Assembly: GCA_022113835.1 (NCBI GenBank)
Contig: JAILWY010000002.1
Span: 10,766,501 to 10,830,500 of the forward strand
Length of the DNA: 64,000 nucleotides
Direction of reading: 5' to 3'
DNA from: Atopsyche davidsoni
Taxonomy: Eukaryota > Arthropoda > Insecta > Trichoptera > Hydrobiosidae
This document shows positions 48,501-58,930 of the stretch, in pieces; the stretch's first letter is position 1, and each line of letters opens with the position of its first letter. A program made the position numbers and the translations under genes. Under the pieces are notes generated by a model. The model did not search any database. It had not been told where the DNA came from and saw only the letters and a list, made by a program, of their open reading frames with translations.

Positions 48501-51500
48501 CCCTCCAAAAGTAAATAACCCATTGTGATTAGCCATAGTTTTATCAGTTATAAGCAGGAGTGACCTATGGGAGTTCGGAAAAAAAATTAGGCATGAGTAG
48601 ACGTAATTGACTGTTATATAATATATTCGGAAAATTTATAAATATGGAATATTAAGCTCGTAAGCCCTGAATATAATAAATAAATAATGTATATGAGACT
48701 TGAAATATTTTCAAAGATATATTTTGCATTGCTTCAATTTTTCTGCGCATTTTATCAGATAAGGATGGTTCGAAGCCATTGTGTTGCCGTTCGCAATAAT
48801 GGCACGGTTTGTAATGCAAAAAATATCCCTATACTAAATCGGCGGATCAGTGACTCAGCAGCCTTGCAACACCGGCAATTAAACCGCGCGCAGATCCAAG
48901 ATGGCCGGCCGTTTGGGCGCCAATTGCTTTATTTGCGAAACCAGTCGTGTCCGCGGCTGCCCTCCATTAGACTTAACTCCGCCTGGCGATGCGCTTCTTT
49001 CAAAAAGCAGGTTCCACTTGCTTCATCACCATTAAGATCCTGGTTTCTATAATAAGCTACGACTTCCCTGCTTTGTCTGCAGTAGTTAGTAATGAGCTTT
49101 TTCTTCTTCAGACGAGGTTGGTGAGCATCTCTCTGAGCATATATTTGTCCTAATCCAGTCTTACTAATTCAACGCACTCCAAACTTTCAGCCACTGACGT
49201 AAATTCCGCATCCACCTTATTTCCCTCCTTCATGTGCTTCATTTCCTCAAGGACAATCGGCTACAATTATTTTGTATTTATAAAAATATGGTCAAAATAA
49301 GAAACCTACTCTAACTTGTCATCTTTAAGAGAGGTAGACAGTGTGCTTTCATGTAATCGATTCACACATGAAAATTCTCGAATTACATTTCTTAAATCTT
49401 TTATCATATGTGAACATATTATTCTTTATATTTTAAACTTAATAAATTTGCGATATTATTTACATGCATTACTTGCATCCGTTTTCGTTTGAATACGAAT
49501 CCATGATGTGGCGATGTTAGGCCTCCATTATACCCTGACCAAACTACCGTGTATATAAATCGCTAATTACTAACTGCTATTTAAATTATTTCATCGGTTG
49601 CGTCCGCGTGGATTTGAATACGAATCTGTGGTCGGTGCTTTGAGAAGGTCAGGCTGGACTGGTGCTGGCTCGCTGGGGCTCGGGCAGATCTGGGTCGCAG
49701 AGTCCCCGCGCCATGCACTTCCCACGGCATGATTGACAGCACTCGACGTCGCCGAGGCGCGTGGGGGCCGCGTCGTTTATTTGCATGTTCCCCCGGTCGG
49801 TTATTTATTAGACTTTTCGAACTACAACATACTACGGGATACGACTTGAAAAACGAGAGTGAAATATGTAATATTACTCAATCCAATACTAACGGCCTAC
49901 ACGCCTTGCAATACAATCACAAACAGACCGGTGAGCTAATCAATAAAAAGTGTCCTGAAAAACTATTAAAAAAAACATATGAAAAAGTCACATCGGTATG
50001 ACACTAATCGTAAACAAATAAAATATTAGCTTGTGCTGTTGATGTTCACATTATATTTATAGACGCAACTACTCGTAGTTTCGACAATCTACTATGATGG
50101 AATCTTCAAGCAGCTTACTCTATTTTATACCAAATACTACATTGTGTGAATTGAAAACAAAAAAAGGCAGAGATGTATAGATTTGAAATCAGCTGCACGC
50201 CACTGCTGTTTGCATAGACTCGGAATATAATAAGAGCCCATTGTAAGTCAGCCTTAGGTGAGGTTTAGGGAATCACGGCGGCGTGCTAGACGCGAGTGCA
50301 TGGACAAGAATCTCGGAGCTTGCGCAACGCTGATTGATGAGCCGATCGGTGCAATTTAATTTGCAGTCAGATGAGCCTCGATGCGGCCTGACGGATGACG
50401 AATGACGGATGACGCGGGCTCTCTAAACGGGATTGCAAACAATTATGTGTCCGCGAAGAAAATGAGTTTGATTTATGGCCGAAACGCTGTTTATTTATAG
50501 TGATGAAATTTCTTCCTGCTTGTCGAGTGAGATGTCAAGAATATAGACTATTTATTAGTTCATCTAAAAAAAAAATACGCTTTAACTAAAAATGTAAATC
50601 GCTTTTTTATATACTGTCTTAAACTAGTCGAAGACAAATTGATGGTTTTGTAATTAAAGTAATTTAAAATATTCAGTATAGTACAGTAATACCCCGCTTT
50701 ACGCGACCCCGTTATGCGCGGTTTCACTATAATGCGAATTTCAAATTCGTGTTAAAATCCCTCGCATTACGCGAATTTCTTATTTAAAGAATTTGTATGA
50801 ACATAGTGTGGTCATTGACTTCTCTTAACAATTAAAAACAGCGTTGGGTGTTATGAACGTATTTTACAAGAACTTAAAAGAAACGCTACCCAAAAGATAA
50901 TAGATGTATTTTTCAGTAAAAATAACATGTAATACTGCACAAAGTGTTCTTAGAATTAAAGTAATTGATTCAAATGATTCGTATTTTTTTGTATTAAATT
51001 TTGACTATGTATGTATGTTTAATCGTAAACCCCGATATACGCGAATTTCACTTAACGCGATTTTTTCCGGAACGTATCCCTTGATCCCGAGTCCTAAACA
51101 ATATATTTATTATGAGCAGAGGTTGTTGTGTGATTGACTCACCTCGCACTGGAAGCCCGTGTACCCCACGGGGCAGATGCACCTGTAGGCGTTCACCTGG
51201 TCCACGCACTCCCCGCCGTTTAGGCAGTGATTGGTGGCGCAGTCGTCTATGTCTGTCGCGCAGTCTCGACCTGGTAACAGACAAACCATATGATATTTGA
51301 AACAATATAATTAATAAACACATTCGAATACATTTAAAAAAATATATATTTAGTTTTGATACCATTTATAATTAGGTTTTTTAAAATTAAATTAGTATTC
51401 ATTGATATTGTATTATTGTTTAAATCTTTCAGATTTTCAGATTATATTTAAATATACAATGCCATGAGTTGTGTCTTATAAAACTTGTATGAATATATGT

Positions 51501-52233
51501 TTATGAAAAAATTGAAGCAGACTAGGGTGAAGGGTCAGTGAAGGAGGGTGGGGCAGTAGAGGTCGTAGTTACCGGTGTATCCAGGCTGGCAGGCGCAGTG
51601 GTAGTCGTTGACCAAGTCGATGCAGGTGGCACCATGCAGACACTGGCCCACGCAGTCGTTGATGTTCTTGTCGCAGTTCCTGGCGGACCAGCCGCGCTGG
51701 CAGCGGCACTGGTAGCTCCCCGCCAGGTTTTCGCAGGACACGGCGTTGATGCACGGCTCCGAGAGGCATTCGTCCACGTCTGAACATAATAATTAATGTC
51801 AATAAAATAAAAAAACTTTCCGTGTTCAATGAAGTTTATAAAAACGACATAATCTTTATGTATGAAAACTCTTAAAAGCTAAAATGAGAGGCGTGGTATA
51901 TCGAGACTTTAAAATGGATAAAACAAGCTACTGAGATATATTTCTTCAAGTTTCTTTCCTCAGAAGAAGTTGGTGACGATCTCACAGAACATATGTCTAT
52001 CCCGGATTAGTCTGGATTGATTCAACTGTACTCCCAGATTCTAACCAATAACACATTCCGCATCCGTGTATGTGGAATTAGAAATATAATACACATATTT
52101 TTTTATATATAAAACTCACCAAACTGGCAGAGGTCCCCCTCCCAGGACGATGGGCAGGAGCACTGGAAGGCGTTCTCCAGGTCTATGCACTTGCCACCGT
52201 TGAGGCACGGGGCGGAAGCGCATTCGTCAATAT
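30575..52233 (-). CDS. Ser: Notch ligand Serrate/Jagged (3' part, 15 exons; 5' exons beyond right edge)
   Basis: Type I membrane ligand of Notch. Exons in gene order: 52120-52233, 51573-51779, 51143-51270, 37232-37382, 34816-34929, 34609-34722, 33754-33849, 33505-33655, 33216-33336, 32705-32909, 32355-32554, 32035-32166, 31582-31800, 31115-31470, 30575-30956; 2690 nt, about 895 aa, phases continuous. Twelve EGF repeats come first, many calcium-binding (DIDEC, DVDEC, DINEC). O-fucose sites C-x4-S/T-C occur in CINAVSC, CLHGATC, CENGGTC, CKNNATC, CRNGGTC, CMNGATC and CGRGGTC. O-glucose sites occur in CASAPC, CLSEPC and [22 protein letters not shown] and the atypical repeat after it match Jagged. 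Then come a VWC-like region ([17 protein letters not shown]), the Jagged-type juxtamembrane domain ([13 protein letters not shown]), an Ala/Gly-rich membrane segment before RRRSR, and a tail ending AEVLTVLV, fitting a class II PDZ ligand. The VWC-like region separates it from Delta. MNNL and DSL exons were not found up to 64000. Confidence 0.93.
31115..31470 (-). other. Ser: Serrate transmembrane exon (Ala/Gly-rich membrane span)
   Basis: This 356-nt exon encodes the end of the ectodomain ([16 protein letters not shown]), the membrane span (around [18 protein letters not shown], ending ALYCL) and the basic stop-transfer QQRRRSRP. The span is almost all Ala and Gly with few Leu or Val, so its hydrophobicity is low for a single-pass ligand. 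The DNA is GC-rich and biased to GCN/GGN codons, unlike the flanking introns. Confidence 0.8.
32355..32554 (-). other. Ser: Serrate VWC-like cysteine-rich exon
   Basis: Encodes the Cys-rich region that sets Serrate/Jagged apart from Delta. Cysteines lie in [29 protein letters not shown] and SVCLPNQ. It enters in phase 1 after the last EGF exon and leaves in phase 0. The next exon (32035-32166) continues with three to four more cysteines and a Pro-rich stretch ([11 protein letters not shown]). Confidence 0.85.
33850..34608 (-). other. Serrate intron between EGF exons, no feature seen
   Basis: A 759-bp AT-rich intron, donor GTAAGT next to 34609 and acceptor TTTCAG at 33850. The other 3'-side introns of the gene are shorter: 305 bp at 32910-33215, 234 bp at 31801-32034, the rest below 200 bp. 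They show nothing beyond splice signals. Confidence 0.7.
35190..35900. promoter_or_regulatory. GC/CpG-rich intronic island, candidate enhancer
   Basis: About 700 bp of mixed, CpG-rich sequence flanked by AT-rich intron. It includes GAGTAATTACGTGCACG near 35427, a homeodomain-type core. Open frames overlap on both strands but none has protein-family character or splice sites in Serrate phase. Candidate cis-regulatory DNA by composition and location only. Confidence 0.35.
36590..36760. promoter_or_regulatory. GC-rich island with 7-bp tandem repeat and TAATTA core
   Basis: Contains four 7-bp units (GTCCCGA, then GTCCCGG three times, 36603-36630). CCCGCCCGGGTAATTAATAA follows near 36737. The 147-aa minus-strand frame across it has no recognisable family and is likely chance. 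Confidence 0.35.
38254..38925. mobile_element. Inverted-repeat (MITE-like) copy interrupted by a hAT-type element
   Basis: The left end AAAGCCCCCTATAAACGCTG (38254) and right end GTGTAGCCGGCTTT (to 38925) match the two ends of the family described at 47259-47406. The middle is occupied by the hAT-type insertion starting at 38339. Member sequences such as GCCAATAGCG just inside the left end recur at 59076-59085, near the 59036 end. This nested arrangement orders the two insertions in time. Confidence 0.5.
38339..38890. mobile_element. hAT-type element, degraded copy
   Basis: Begins CAGAGGTTCCCAAAGTGGTC and aligns over its first 100 bp with the reverse complement of the right end of the element at 55424-55911. 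Its final part (..GGGTCGACGGGACAAAATA, about 38863-38882) matches the other end of that element in inverse orientation. The right terminal repeat is damaged and no clean target duplication is left. No transposase frame is intact. Confidence 0.6.
39002..39153. mobile_element. Inverted-repeat (MITE-like) family copy, 152 bp
   Basis: AAGCCGACTACACACGCTGC.. at the left (39002-39029) pairs with the right end (39126-39153) with a handful of mismatches over 28 bp. Internal sequence is AT-rich with ACCGTTCGGTTGTC next to the right arm, as in other copies. No coding capacity. Confidence 0.65.
39230..39440. promoter_or_regulatory. G-rich intronic segment
   Basis: A locally GGGGCGGG-rich stretch (core 39290-39370) in AT-rich intron. 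Two overlapping plus-strand frames cross it but neither resembles a protein. Function unknown; listed because composition departs sharply from the surroundings. Confidence 0.25.
41105..41415. promoter_or_regulatory. GC/CpG-rich intronic island, candidate enhancer
   Basis: A compact island in AT-rich intron including GGGCCGGAGCGGGCCCCC and CCGATAATGGCCGCAGCC. No splice sites in phase with Serrate, no RNA fold recognised. Regulatory role is inference from composition and position in a developmental gene. Confidence 0.3.
42660..42865. repeat. Imperfect 82-bp tandem repeat (2 to 3 units)
   Basis: The unit starting CCCAGCAAGTCCACG at 42726 recurs as CTCAGCAAGCTTGTG at 42808, 82 bp later. Both continue with ACATCAC/ATCGAATT-type sequence and GTGAGAAAGGACT then GTACC. 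A third, shorter unit can be traced upstream (CATCACG..GACTCAAGTAC, around 42677-42705). The units are diverged, so this is an old duplication. Confidence 0.55.
43160..43470. promoter_or_regulatory. GC/CpG-rich intronic island, candidate enhancer
   Basis: CpG-rich block with GCCGGGTAATTGGCCGG near 43285, a TAATTG homeodomain-type core in a GC-rich setting. Open frames on both strands are GC-driven and unlike known proteins. Confidence 0.35.
44267..44602 (+). repeat. Dispersed repeat, copy 1 of a pair (about 336 bp)
   Basis: Runs from AAAGGATCGGCAATGGAGTA to GAGAGGCACTT and aligns along its length, with small gaps, to 62964-63244 in the same orientation. Shared blocks include GTGGACTTGGAATGATTGTG, AGAAAACCATGAA and the final TCGCCAACC..CTCT motif. 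The open frame across it is not recognisable as a protein and is broken in the other copy. Likely a retroposed or mobile sequence of unknown class. Confidence 0.7.
45000..45245. promoter_or_regulatory. GC-rich intronic island, candidate enhancer
   Basis: Mixed-composition block with GGCCGATTACAATTATAATT near 45089, an AT core with homeodomain-type sites embedded in CpG-rich flanks. No coding or RNA signal. Confidence 0.3.
45801..45863. repeat. 7-bp GC minisatellite, 9 units
   Basis: Nine consecutive units of YGGGGCR (last one CGGGGCT) without spacing changes, inside a GC-rich island that continues to 45910. Because four G residues recur every 7 bp, the plus strand could form a G-quadruplex; this is inference from sequence. 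Confidence 0.9.
46690..46935. repeat. Degenerate AT-rich tandem repeats with ATTGCCTA motif
   Basis: AATAATTGCCTA or a close variant recurs at about 46691, 46737, 46842 and 46925, with a weaker match (AACTAACTGCC) near 46815. Between them lie similar AAAATATATTT blocks. The spacing is irregular, so it is an eroded tandem array rather than a clean satellite. Confidence 0.45.
47259..47406. mobile_element. Inverted-repeat (MITE-like) family, best copy, 148 bp
   Basis: The terminal arms 47259-47287 and 47378-47406 are inverse repeats matching at 28 of 29 positions (AAAGCTGCCTACACACGCTG.. against ..GTGTAGGCAGCTTT). The inside is T-rich with no frame. Target duplication is unclear: TTAA lies at the left end but not at the right. 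Related copies are listed at 38254, 39002, 47417 and 54677. Fragments lie near 48005, 49894, 53744, 59036 and 61363. Confidence 0.75.
47417..47560. mobile_element. Inverted-repeat (MITE-like) family copy, 144 bp
   Basis: Starts AAGTTGCCTTCATACGCTGT and ends GCGTGTGTAGACAGCTT, a diverged version of the arms of the neighbouring copy, from which it is separated by only 10 bp. Internal GAACGCTATTGAATAG and ACCGCTCGGTTGTC resemble other members. Confidence 0.65.
48770..49010. promoter_or_regulatory. GC-rich intronic island, candidate enhancer
   Basis: Includes CACCGGCAATTAAACCGCGC near 48869, GATCCAAGATGGCCGGCC near 48893 and CAGTCGTGTCCGCGG. Two features recur in other islands of this intron: an AATTA core and the short word AAGATGGC (also near 62000). 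No coding signal. Confidence 0.35.
49486..49628. repeat. Direct repeat pair TTTGAATACGAATC
   Basis: The 14-bp word TTTGAATACGAATC occurs near 49488 and again near 49613. Weaker similarity extends upstream (CCGTTTTCG against CGTCCGCGT) and downstream (TG..GTGG against TGTGGTCGG). Probably a local duplication or two fragments of one dispersed element. Confidence 0.45.
50684..51095. mobile_element. pogo/Tigger-like (Tc1-mariner superfamily) fragment
   Basis: The left end CAGTAATACCCCGCTTTACG follows a TA dinucleotide, as for pogo/Tigger elements. Inside are TACGCGAATTTC words repeated on both sides. The right part has CGATATACGCGAATTTCACT and GGAACGTATCCCTTGATCCC, which resembles the sequence just inside the opposite end of such elements, but the terminal bases are lost. 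No transposase is present. It ends only about 50 bp from Serrate exon 3. Confidence 0.55.
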
Positions 52234-54676
52234 CTGTAAGGAAATTAAACAAATAATTATATACAATTTGACATCAAAACTACATACTCAGAAGAATATT
52301 CAAATTGCATTTAAATCTTTAAAAAAATCAATCAATTATTATTCGATTACGGCGTGAGTAGCCGGCATTACAGTTAAATTAAAAAAAACTAAATTGTATT
52401 TTCGAGTTTTGTTTAACAATGCATATTAGTCAAAAATATTTCTAAAATAAACCAAGCGCTACAAACTTCATGTATTTCCCAAATTACAAACAAATACTCA
52501 TTCAGCAACACTTTTAACTATATAAATAATGGTTTGATTGGACAAATAAAATTATTTTTATATTTTGTTAAATCGCTAAATATCTCGTATGGAGAAGTGA
52601 CATGAATGCACGGACACAGCGCAAACCCAAAAGCAACGCGATGAAGAAAAAAAAACTCGATATGTTGACTATCAGCGGATACGTTGATATTTACGTTTTT
52701 ATATAACGCTTATTTAAAGTCCTAATTTAAATTCAAAGTTAGTAATAAGCATTTGTGCAACCGAAGAATTCCTATCACATAAAGACCAGTCACGATAAAA
52801 CAAAAAAAACCCCTAACAATAGCGTTTATGTCGGCAATTAAAAGTATAATTCGTGTTCGGAACGATGCGCAAAAGAAATTGTGTGGCTGGTGTGGTTCCC
52901 CGTATATGTAAAAAAAAATATTGGAGGACAAATTATTGACGAAAATTAATAGTTTTAAAAAAAATATTTTATGAAATTAGAGTCACAGAATACTCACTAT
53001 TTTTAAAATACAAATTATGTTGAAAAATATTTATACATATAAAAATATTGCATTTTATATCCACACCGTATTGTCTATATAATAATACATTTTTAAGTAA
53101 TCAATTTAAGCGTGAATTTTTCCTCAGGACATAAAAAACCTAACCTAACCTATCCCATTCGACACCATGACTCGGTAACTAAACGAGAATTTGAATTGTT
53201 ATAAGCAAATATGAAACGAATTCTAATTGTTTGGAAAACAATTTTCGAGTACTTTTATCATAGTTTATATGTAAATTGATTACTTAGAACCATATCATAT
53301 AGAAATATGTTCACTGTAAAAAGAAAATGAACACATTTTAAAGATTCAATCCTGCTAAGGTCCGCTCTGGATATATTTCATGTTTTTTATTCAATTGCCA
53401 TAAACTACTTATATAAACTACTTGTGTTAAAATAAAAATAAAAAAATCAAACAGGAAGGAGAAAAGAGACCTCCCATTTCTCTGGCCGCATGGCAACCCT
53501 AATCCCCCAAATAGCAATCCCGGCAGTGCTCAATCTTAATTATTTCGAATCCGGTATTAACTCCCAGAGGTCCGCGGGGGATCACGCGACTCTCGGATTA
53601 ATAATATTGTGCATTTCCAAATTACAGCTCTCTGATTTTGTAATTTATTACTGTTACGATAATTATCCTCCGAACCCTGCCGACCGTCCGCGCTACAAGT
53701 CCTCATGACGTAGCAGCATGTCGCAATTCCAAAAATGTGTGTGACCTACACACGCGGAATTTTTTTTAATTAAAAATTTATAGTTAGACGAGAGAGTCTT
53801 GTACAAAATGTGCTAAACAAGAGAACCCCTGACGATATTAAAAAAGGTGTAAGTGTAAGGTATCCTATTTTGTATTAGTTAGTCCTACCAATTCAGCTAT
53901 ATTCAATTATTTTGTTCTATCCATTCGTATGTATAATTTATAAATATATAATTATTTATAAGAAGTTTCAAATAAACCACAATGGAAGCGTTATAAGTTT
54001 TAATTTTTGGCTTAGTAAAAAATGTTAATTAAAACTGTACCAGGAACTATAACACCTTCAGCATGATTTAATTAACAATTTAATTTCGCACAATACGCAA
54101 TCGATTGTAATAAATAAGAAAAATAATAAAAACAAATCGAGCACACCGGACATGAAGAGTTTACAAAACCAGTTAAAAAAAACACACAGAAACCAGTCGC
54201 GGGCGCGATCGGAAGGCCCTAACTCGGAGAGCACCTGCAGCGGGATAATCGAATCGAATTATATAAAACTGCGTGTGCTCTAAGAATCACTTTGGTTTCT
54301 CGTTGTTTTTGATATATATTTCTGGTGGTCATACATAAGCGGCTCGTGGTACGATTTTGAGCGTTTATGTAAGAGTTTTCAAACCATTTCCACCTATGGA
54401 CCAAAATACACAATAGATGAATAAATAATTCAGGATTAAATACCTGCTCACATAAATTACCAACTGACACTATGCACGACGAGATTACATATAAGCTTTA
54501 ATTAAAAGATTTTGTATTATAAAATATTATTTTCAATTTGATAATCAATAACATTTTTTATGCAATGTTACGATATATTATTTTATACGGCAGCGTTTAT
54601 CACGTTGTAATACAGTACGAATAAATTGAAATAACGTTATTTGCACGTGGGCGGTGTTCCGCATGAACATTTAGTT

Positions 54677-54813
54677 AGCAGCCTACACACGCAGACACAC
54701 GACTGATGATATGACCGATTGACGACATGACCGATTTGAAACGAGCCTCGTGCTCATATTTTGGCCAGTTGTGTCGCGGCTGTCGGTTGAGTGGCGACGC
54801 GTGCAGACAGCTC
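54677..54813. mobile_element. Inverted-repeat (MITE-like) family copy, diverged
   Basis: AGCAGCCTACACACGCAGAC at the left and GCGTGCAGACAGCT at the right match the arms of the 47259-47406 copy. The inside (CGACATGACCGATTTG..CCAGTTGTGTCGCGGCTGTCG) is unusual and GC-richer than in other copies. Confidence 0.5.
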
Positions 54814-55064
54814 GGGTGTTGAGTGGCGCTGGGCGGCCGGTAGTGACTTTGCCGGTGCGTTTAAAGTCTCGTCGGGCCTGTCGCCGGCGGGCTCGGCGCA
54901 CGCACAACGTTGCACGCGCGGCGGGGATTATCTCCTGACGTAATTACTATTTCTTTCTACGAATGGATAGAAAAAAATTAAACGAAACCAAACGGAATTC
55001 AGTTAAGTTAACGTTTTTCTAAGTAAGTCATTTGTCGGTTGTTACTTGTTTACTTGTTATACAT

Positions 55065-55084
55065 ACACACACACACACACACAC
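55065..55084. repeat. (AC)n microsatellite
   Basis: Ten AC dinucleotides followed by a short TA run. A second, shorter CA run lies at about 57221-57232. Confidence 0.95.
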
Positions 55085-55423
55085 ATATATACATACATTA
55101 AGCATAGCATATTTTTAATAATTAACATATGCCATAGCCTACTACAGCTAATTCTCCAAGGAAAAGGGTCATTAAAAGAAGAAAATCAACGTGAATGCAG
55201 AGTTCACGCCAGTGGCTGGAAATCGGGAGTACAGCTACTGGCGAAAAACCTATAACAGACCGATTAAAGAGAATCGTCAATTTTTATTTTATTTAAAGCC
55301 TACGTGTAGTTTCATATTTATAATAATGTTACGTGAAAAACGAAGATTACAGAACGGGCAAACAAAATAGAATCGATCGATGGGCTTCTACCGAGCTCCC
55401 GAACGTTCTGGAAACTTCTAGAT

Positions 55424-55911
55424 CATAGGTTCCCAAACTATTTTGTCCCGTCGACCCCTTGTCGAGTTTTCCAGTTTTTCGTAGACCCCTGCCTTGCTAA
55501 TATTGAATTTTTATAAAATTCATCAACTTCAAACATATTTTTGACATCTGATATACAGAGTGCGCCATATTTTATGTCGGTATGTAAACATTGAATATCT
55601 TTGACATTTATAGACTAATTGACTTAAGTAAACATGTTTTGAAACATAAATTCAATACAATTTTAACCATGCTTCACACTGAAACAATGCGCCAAAATAG
55701 TGACGCTGTACATTGAAAATAGTCGTTCAGTTGTGTTAACTCAACGTGCATATCGTCGAAAATATCGTGGCTAACATGGCCAATGGGATCCACTCTTGTA
55801 AACCCCCATTTACAGTTCGTGGACCCCCAATTTAATTTTTCGCTGTCATCGACCCCTTGCAGGGCAGAATCAACCCCTGGGGGTCGATATTGACCACTTT
55901 GGGTACCTATG
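55424..55911. mobile_element. Non-autonomous hAT-type element (488 bp) with perfect 8-bp target duplication
   Basis: Ends CATAGGTTCCCAAAC and CTTTGGGTACCTATG are near-perfect inverted repeats. They are flanked on both sides by TTCTAGAT (55416-55423 and 55912-55919), an exact 8-bp target-site duplication typical of hAT insertion. Subterminal GACCCC/GGGGTC words occur at both ends. There is no transposase frame. It shares both end regions, in inverse orientation, with the degraded copy at 38339-38890. Confidence 0.85.
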
Positions 55912-58589
55912 TTCTAGATGCATCGCCAAGCCATTCCCCAGTGTTCGAACGGCCGTCGTCTGGCCGACGACAATACACCATTCTGTACAAGTAAATATAA
56001 ATATTTGTGAAATAAATACTATTTTAATCATGGACCCGACCCGTTACAATAATTATTTATCTAGTTTTTTTTCAAACTGCTGAGCGGGGGTGGACAGCGT
56101 CAAGAGGCGCGTGACACTCTCGCCAAGAGGGATGCGCAGGTAAACTACCCCCTCGTCCACGTATTATTTGATGATACGGCAAATCTCATTAATTTAATTT
56201 TATCCTTATGGGAAAGCTTCATACGTGAAAAAATTTATTCGTAGCGCTAATGCTTTTTATTCTTTTCAAACTATAGGAGGTGACCGTCGACAATGAGGCG
56301 CGTAATACCTGCGGCCGGATAGACCAGCCGATGCGTGGCAGCCCTTTCTGCTGCCCCCGTATAATTTGATAACACAGCAATAATATAATTTTATAACGAT
56401 TTAGCGCCATTGTGCCGGGCTCAGGCGGTAATCTGATTTAGGGACGGAATGCGCCAGGCGTTATCAAACCTAGAAACGCGGCCCTAAAAATATCAATCAC
56501 TCACTACGGGATTGTACTATTGAAATAGGGATTAAATAAGCAACGGAGAATTTGTTTGAAAAAGTACGGTAAACAATTTGTTATTTATATTAATTAAAAA
56601 AAAATAAATGCCATTACATTAGATTTATTTCATGAGAATAAAAAAGTTACGCCAGTCTCCTTACAAAAGAAAGACTTATGTGTGCAGATAAATCCAAAAT
56701 TTTATCACCGTGTGGGTAATAGTCTTTCATTTTAGTTTTAATTTTCATACAAACACACTTAAATTTAAATATATCTTATATAAAAAATAACAAAACCTCT
56801 TCATGTTATGAATAAAAGGAGAGGGTTTTCGGTTTTTTGTGACTACCTAATTAAATGCAAATTTACATCCAAATAAAAGAAGGTATGCTGATACGAAAAG
56901 GCCGATTTTTTAACGATCGATAATTAACCAAGAGAATAAAAAATAAATAATTAAATGCACGCCGACGCAATAATAAAGTAAAATTATTTTATCGCAATCG
57001 GCAGCCGTAAAAAGAAACGCGGCCGAACAAAAATTGAAATAAAACGCTCTAACTTCATATTTTTGAGTGCCTTCTTATCACTTGAAACTGGGTGATAACC
57101 GGTAGAGGTGTATACACTTTTACTCGCTTTTTGAGACTAATTAGGCTGGATTGTAAGAACGTCAGACACATTCGTTATTTATGAAAATGGTTGATAAATA
57201 TAGCGTTAATATTTTTTTTCACACACACACACATATAAAAATCTGTACTGAGTGCTTTTTTGTAGATGATAAATACTGATTTTAAAAAAATCAACACCGT
57301 CATTACACACTGACCAAATTACGGAAATCTCCAAAATGTAAAAAAAAAAAAAAGAAATCCTCATAAAAAAGAGGACGCGGGTTGACAAGGCCTGCCTACA
57401 AAAACTTATGCATTCTCCATTCCGATATTCCTTTAAATATGCCTGAGAAATACATCGTTAGGGGTCAGTTTAACAGTTTGTGCTTGTCATTGTTTGTAAT
57501 TGATAATTGGTAGGGCCGGTCGAGGCTCGGGCCTGCCCTCGTGTCGCTGGCAGGCTATGCATGGCCATCGCCAGAAATCACCATCGTTAGTTGCCCCGAG
57601 CCGAGCGTCCCTGTGACTCCACCAAGGATACCGGGAACCGTTTATTCCGCTTAAACACGGTGATTCTCCATTTTAACACTTCAAGGACGCAAATTAAATG
57701 TTGAATAATACAATATCATTATAATAAAGCCAAGGATAGAAAAAAACAATTCCACGACGGACTGTTTTAGGTAATACTTCACACGTTAAAACAACAAATA
57801 TGAATAGCTCAGTGATTAAACTCAGTGATTCTACATTTTTATCTAATTAAGTATTGAATAATATAATATCATTAAGTAAAAAAATAAAAAAATATGGATA
57901 AAACAATAACAATAATAAAACCCAAAATGGGTTTTGAAACTCCACGATTCATTTCATCATCACAAGACACGTGTTTTTACGCTTTACTTGCGTTTAAGAA
58001 TTGAACAAAATTTTTTATGTTTTAAATGACTATTGTAAATCATGATGATTTCTTAGTCATTTTAAAAATCAAGAGGTACTTATACGTCACACGCTTTCGA
58101 ATAAAATATGCTGTGTAAAACGCTAGCCTTCCACGAGGATGCGTGTTAATTTACAAAACATAAAACCCTGCCACCGCACAACCACCGCTGAATCCTGAAT
58201 TAAGCGAGGATGTGTCGTGTAAAAAATGAAGCATGACTTTTACAGCCTGGGCTGAAAAAATGAATTGGCTTGTTGGCGCAGAGGTTACATTCTCAGTCTC
58301 TAATGTTTGTTCGGCATGAAATCGAATGTCGCGTCAGATATATTTATCAACTATAAATAATTTATATTAAGATAGTTAATTTTCAATAATCATTAGTGAA
58401 GAGAAGCATTTTATTATTTTTATAAGTAAATTTCCATTTCAGTTGATTTGGTTGCTGCTTAGTTTTTTTACTCCTGCGACGTTCGGTTCTCGTGCTGGGT
58501 CAACACCCAGAAACCAAATCAACTCCCAATAATGGTAATCCTCTCCTCTTTTTGTATTTAAAATAAAAATAATCGTTTAGAAAAATTCT

Positions 58590-58930
58590 GCGGCGCAAGT
58601 GAGGGCCAATCGGTGTTCCTTCTTCATACGACCTCGTTTCTGATTTTTTCCCAACCAACTTTGGCCGGGCATAAAACGGAATAACGTCCGTAAATAAGTT
58701 TGATTTTATTACCGGGCAGCTCCTTATTAAATCGAGAATGGAGAGCTCCGCGGGGATAATTAGTGCGGCCATTATGCGGCCGCCATTTAAATTTAAATCC
58801 ACATGTGAGCGCAACAAAGAAGCCCCGCCACTGGCAACACTTTTGAAATTAGTACTGCTCGGGAATATAGTGGAGCGCCGATTAGACGTCAGACAAACAA
58901 GTAAAGGAAGTGCAACATCGACCTGATGAA
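58590..58930. promoter_or_regulatory. GC-rich intronic island, candidate enhancer
   Basis: Includes CGGGGATAATTAGTGCGGCC near 58751 and CGGCCGCCATTTAAATTTAA near 58779, an AT core within CpG-rich flanks. The 158-aa minus-strand frame (58500-58976) crossing it has no recognisable domain, a composition typical of non-coding sequence and no supporting splice or promoter signals. Confidence 0.35.

Larger units (their letters stand above)
37383..51142 (-). other. Large Serrate intron 3 (13.8 kb)
   Basis: Separates exon 3 (EGF repeats) from exon 4. No other gene could be supported on either strand. It contains the inverted-repeat element family (38254, 39002, 47259, 47417), a hAT-type insertion (38339), a dispersed repeat copy (44267), a pogo/Tigger-like fragment (50684), an 82-bp tandem repeat (42660), a GC minisatellite (45801) and GC-rich islands near 41110-41410, 42470-42700, 43160-43470, 45000-45240, 45590-45910, 48770-49010, 49600-49800 and 50260-50480. 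Confidence 0.6.
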
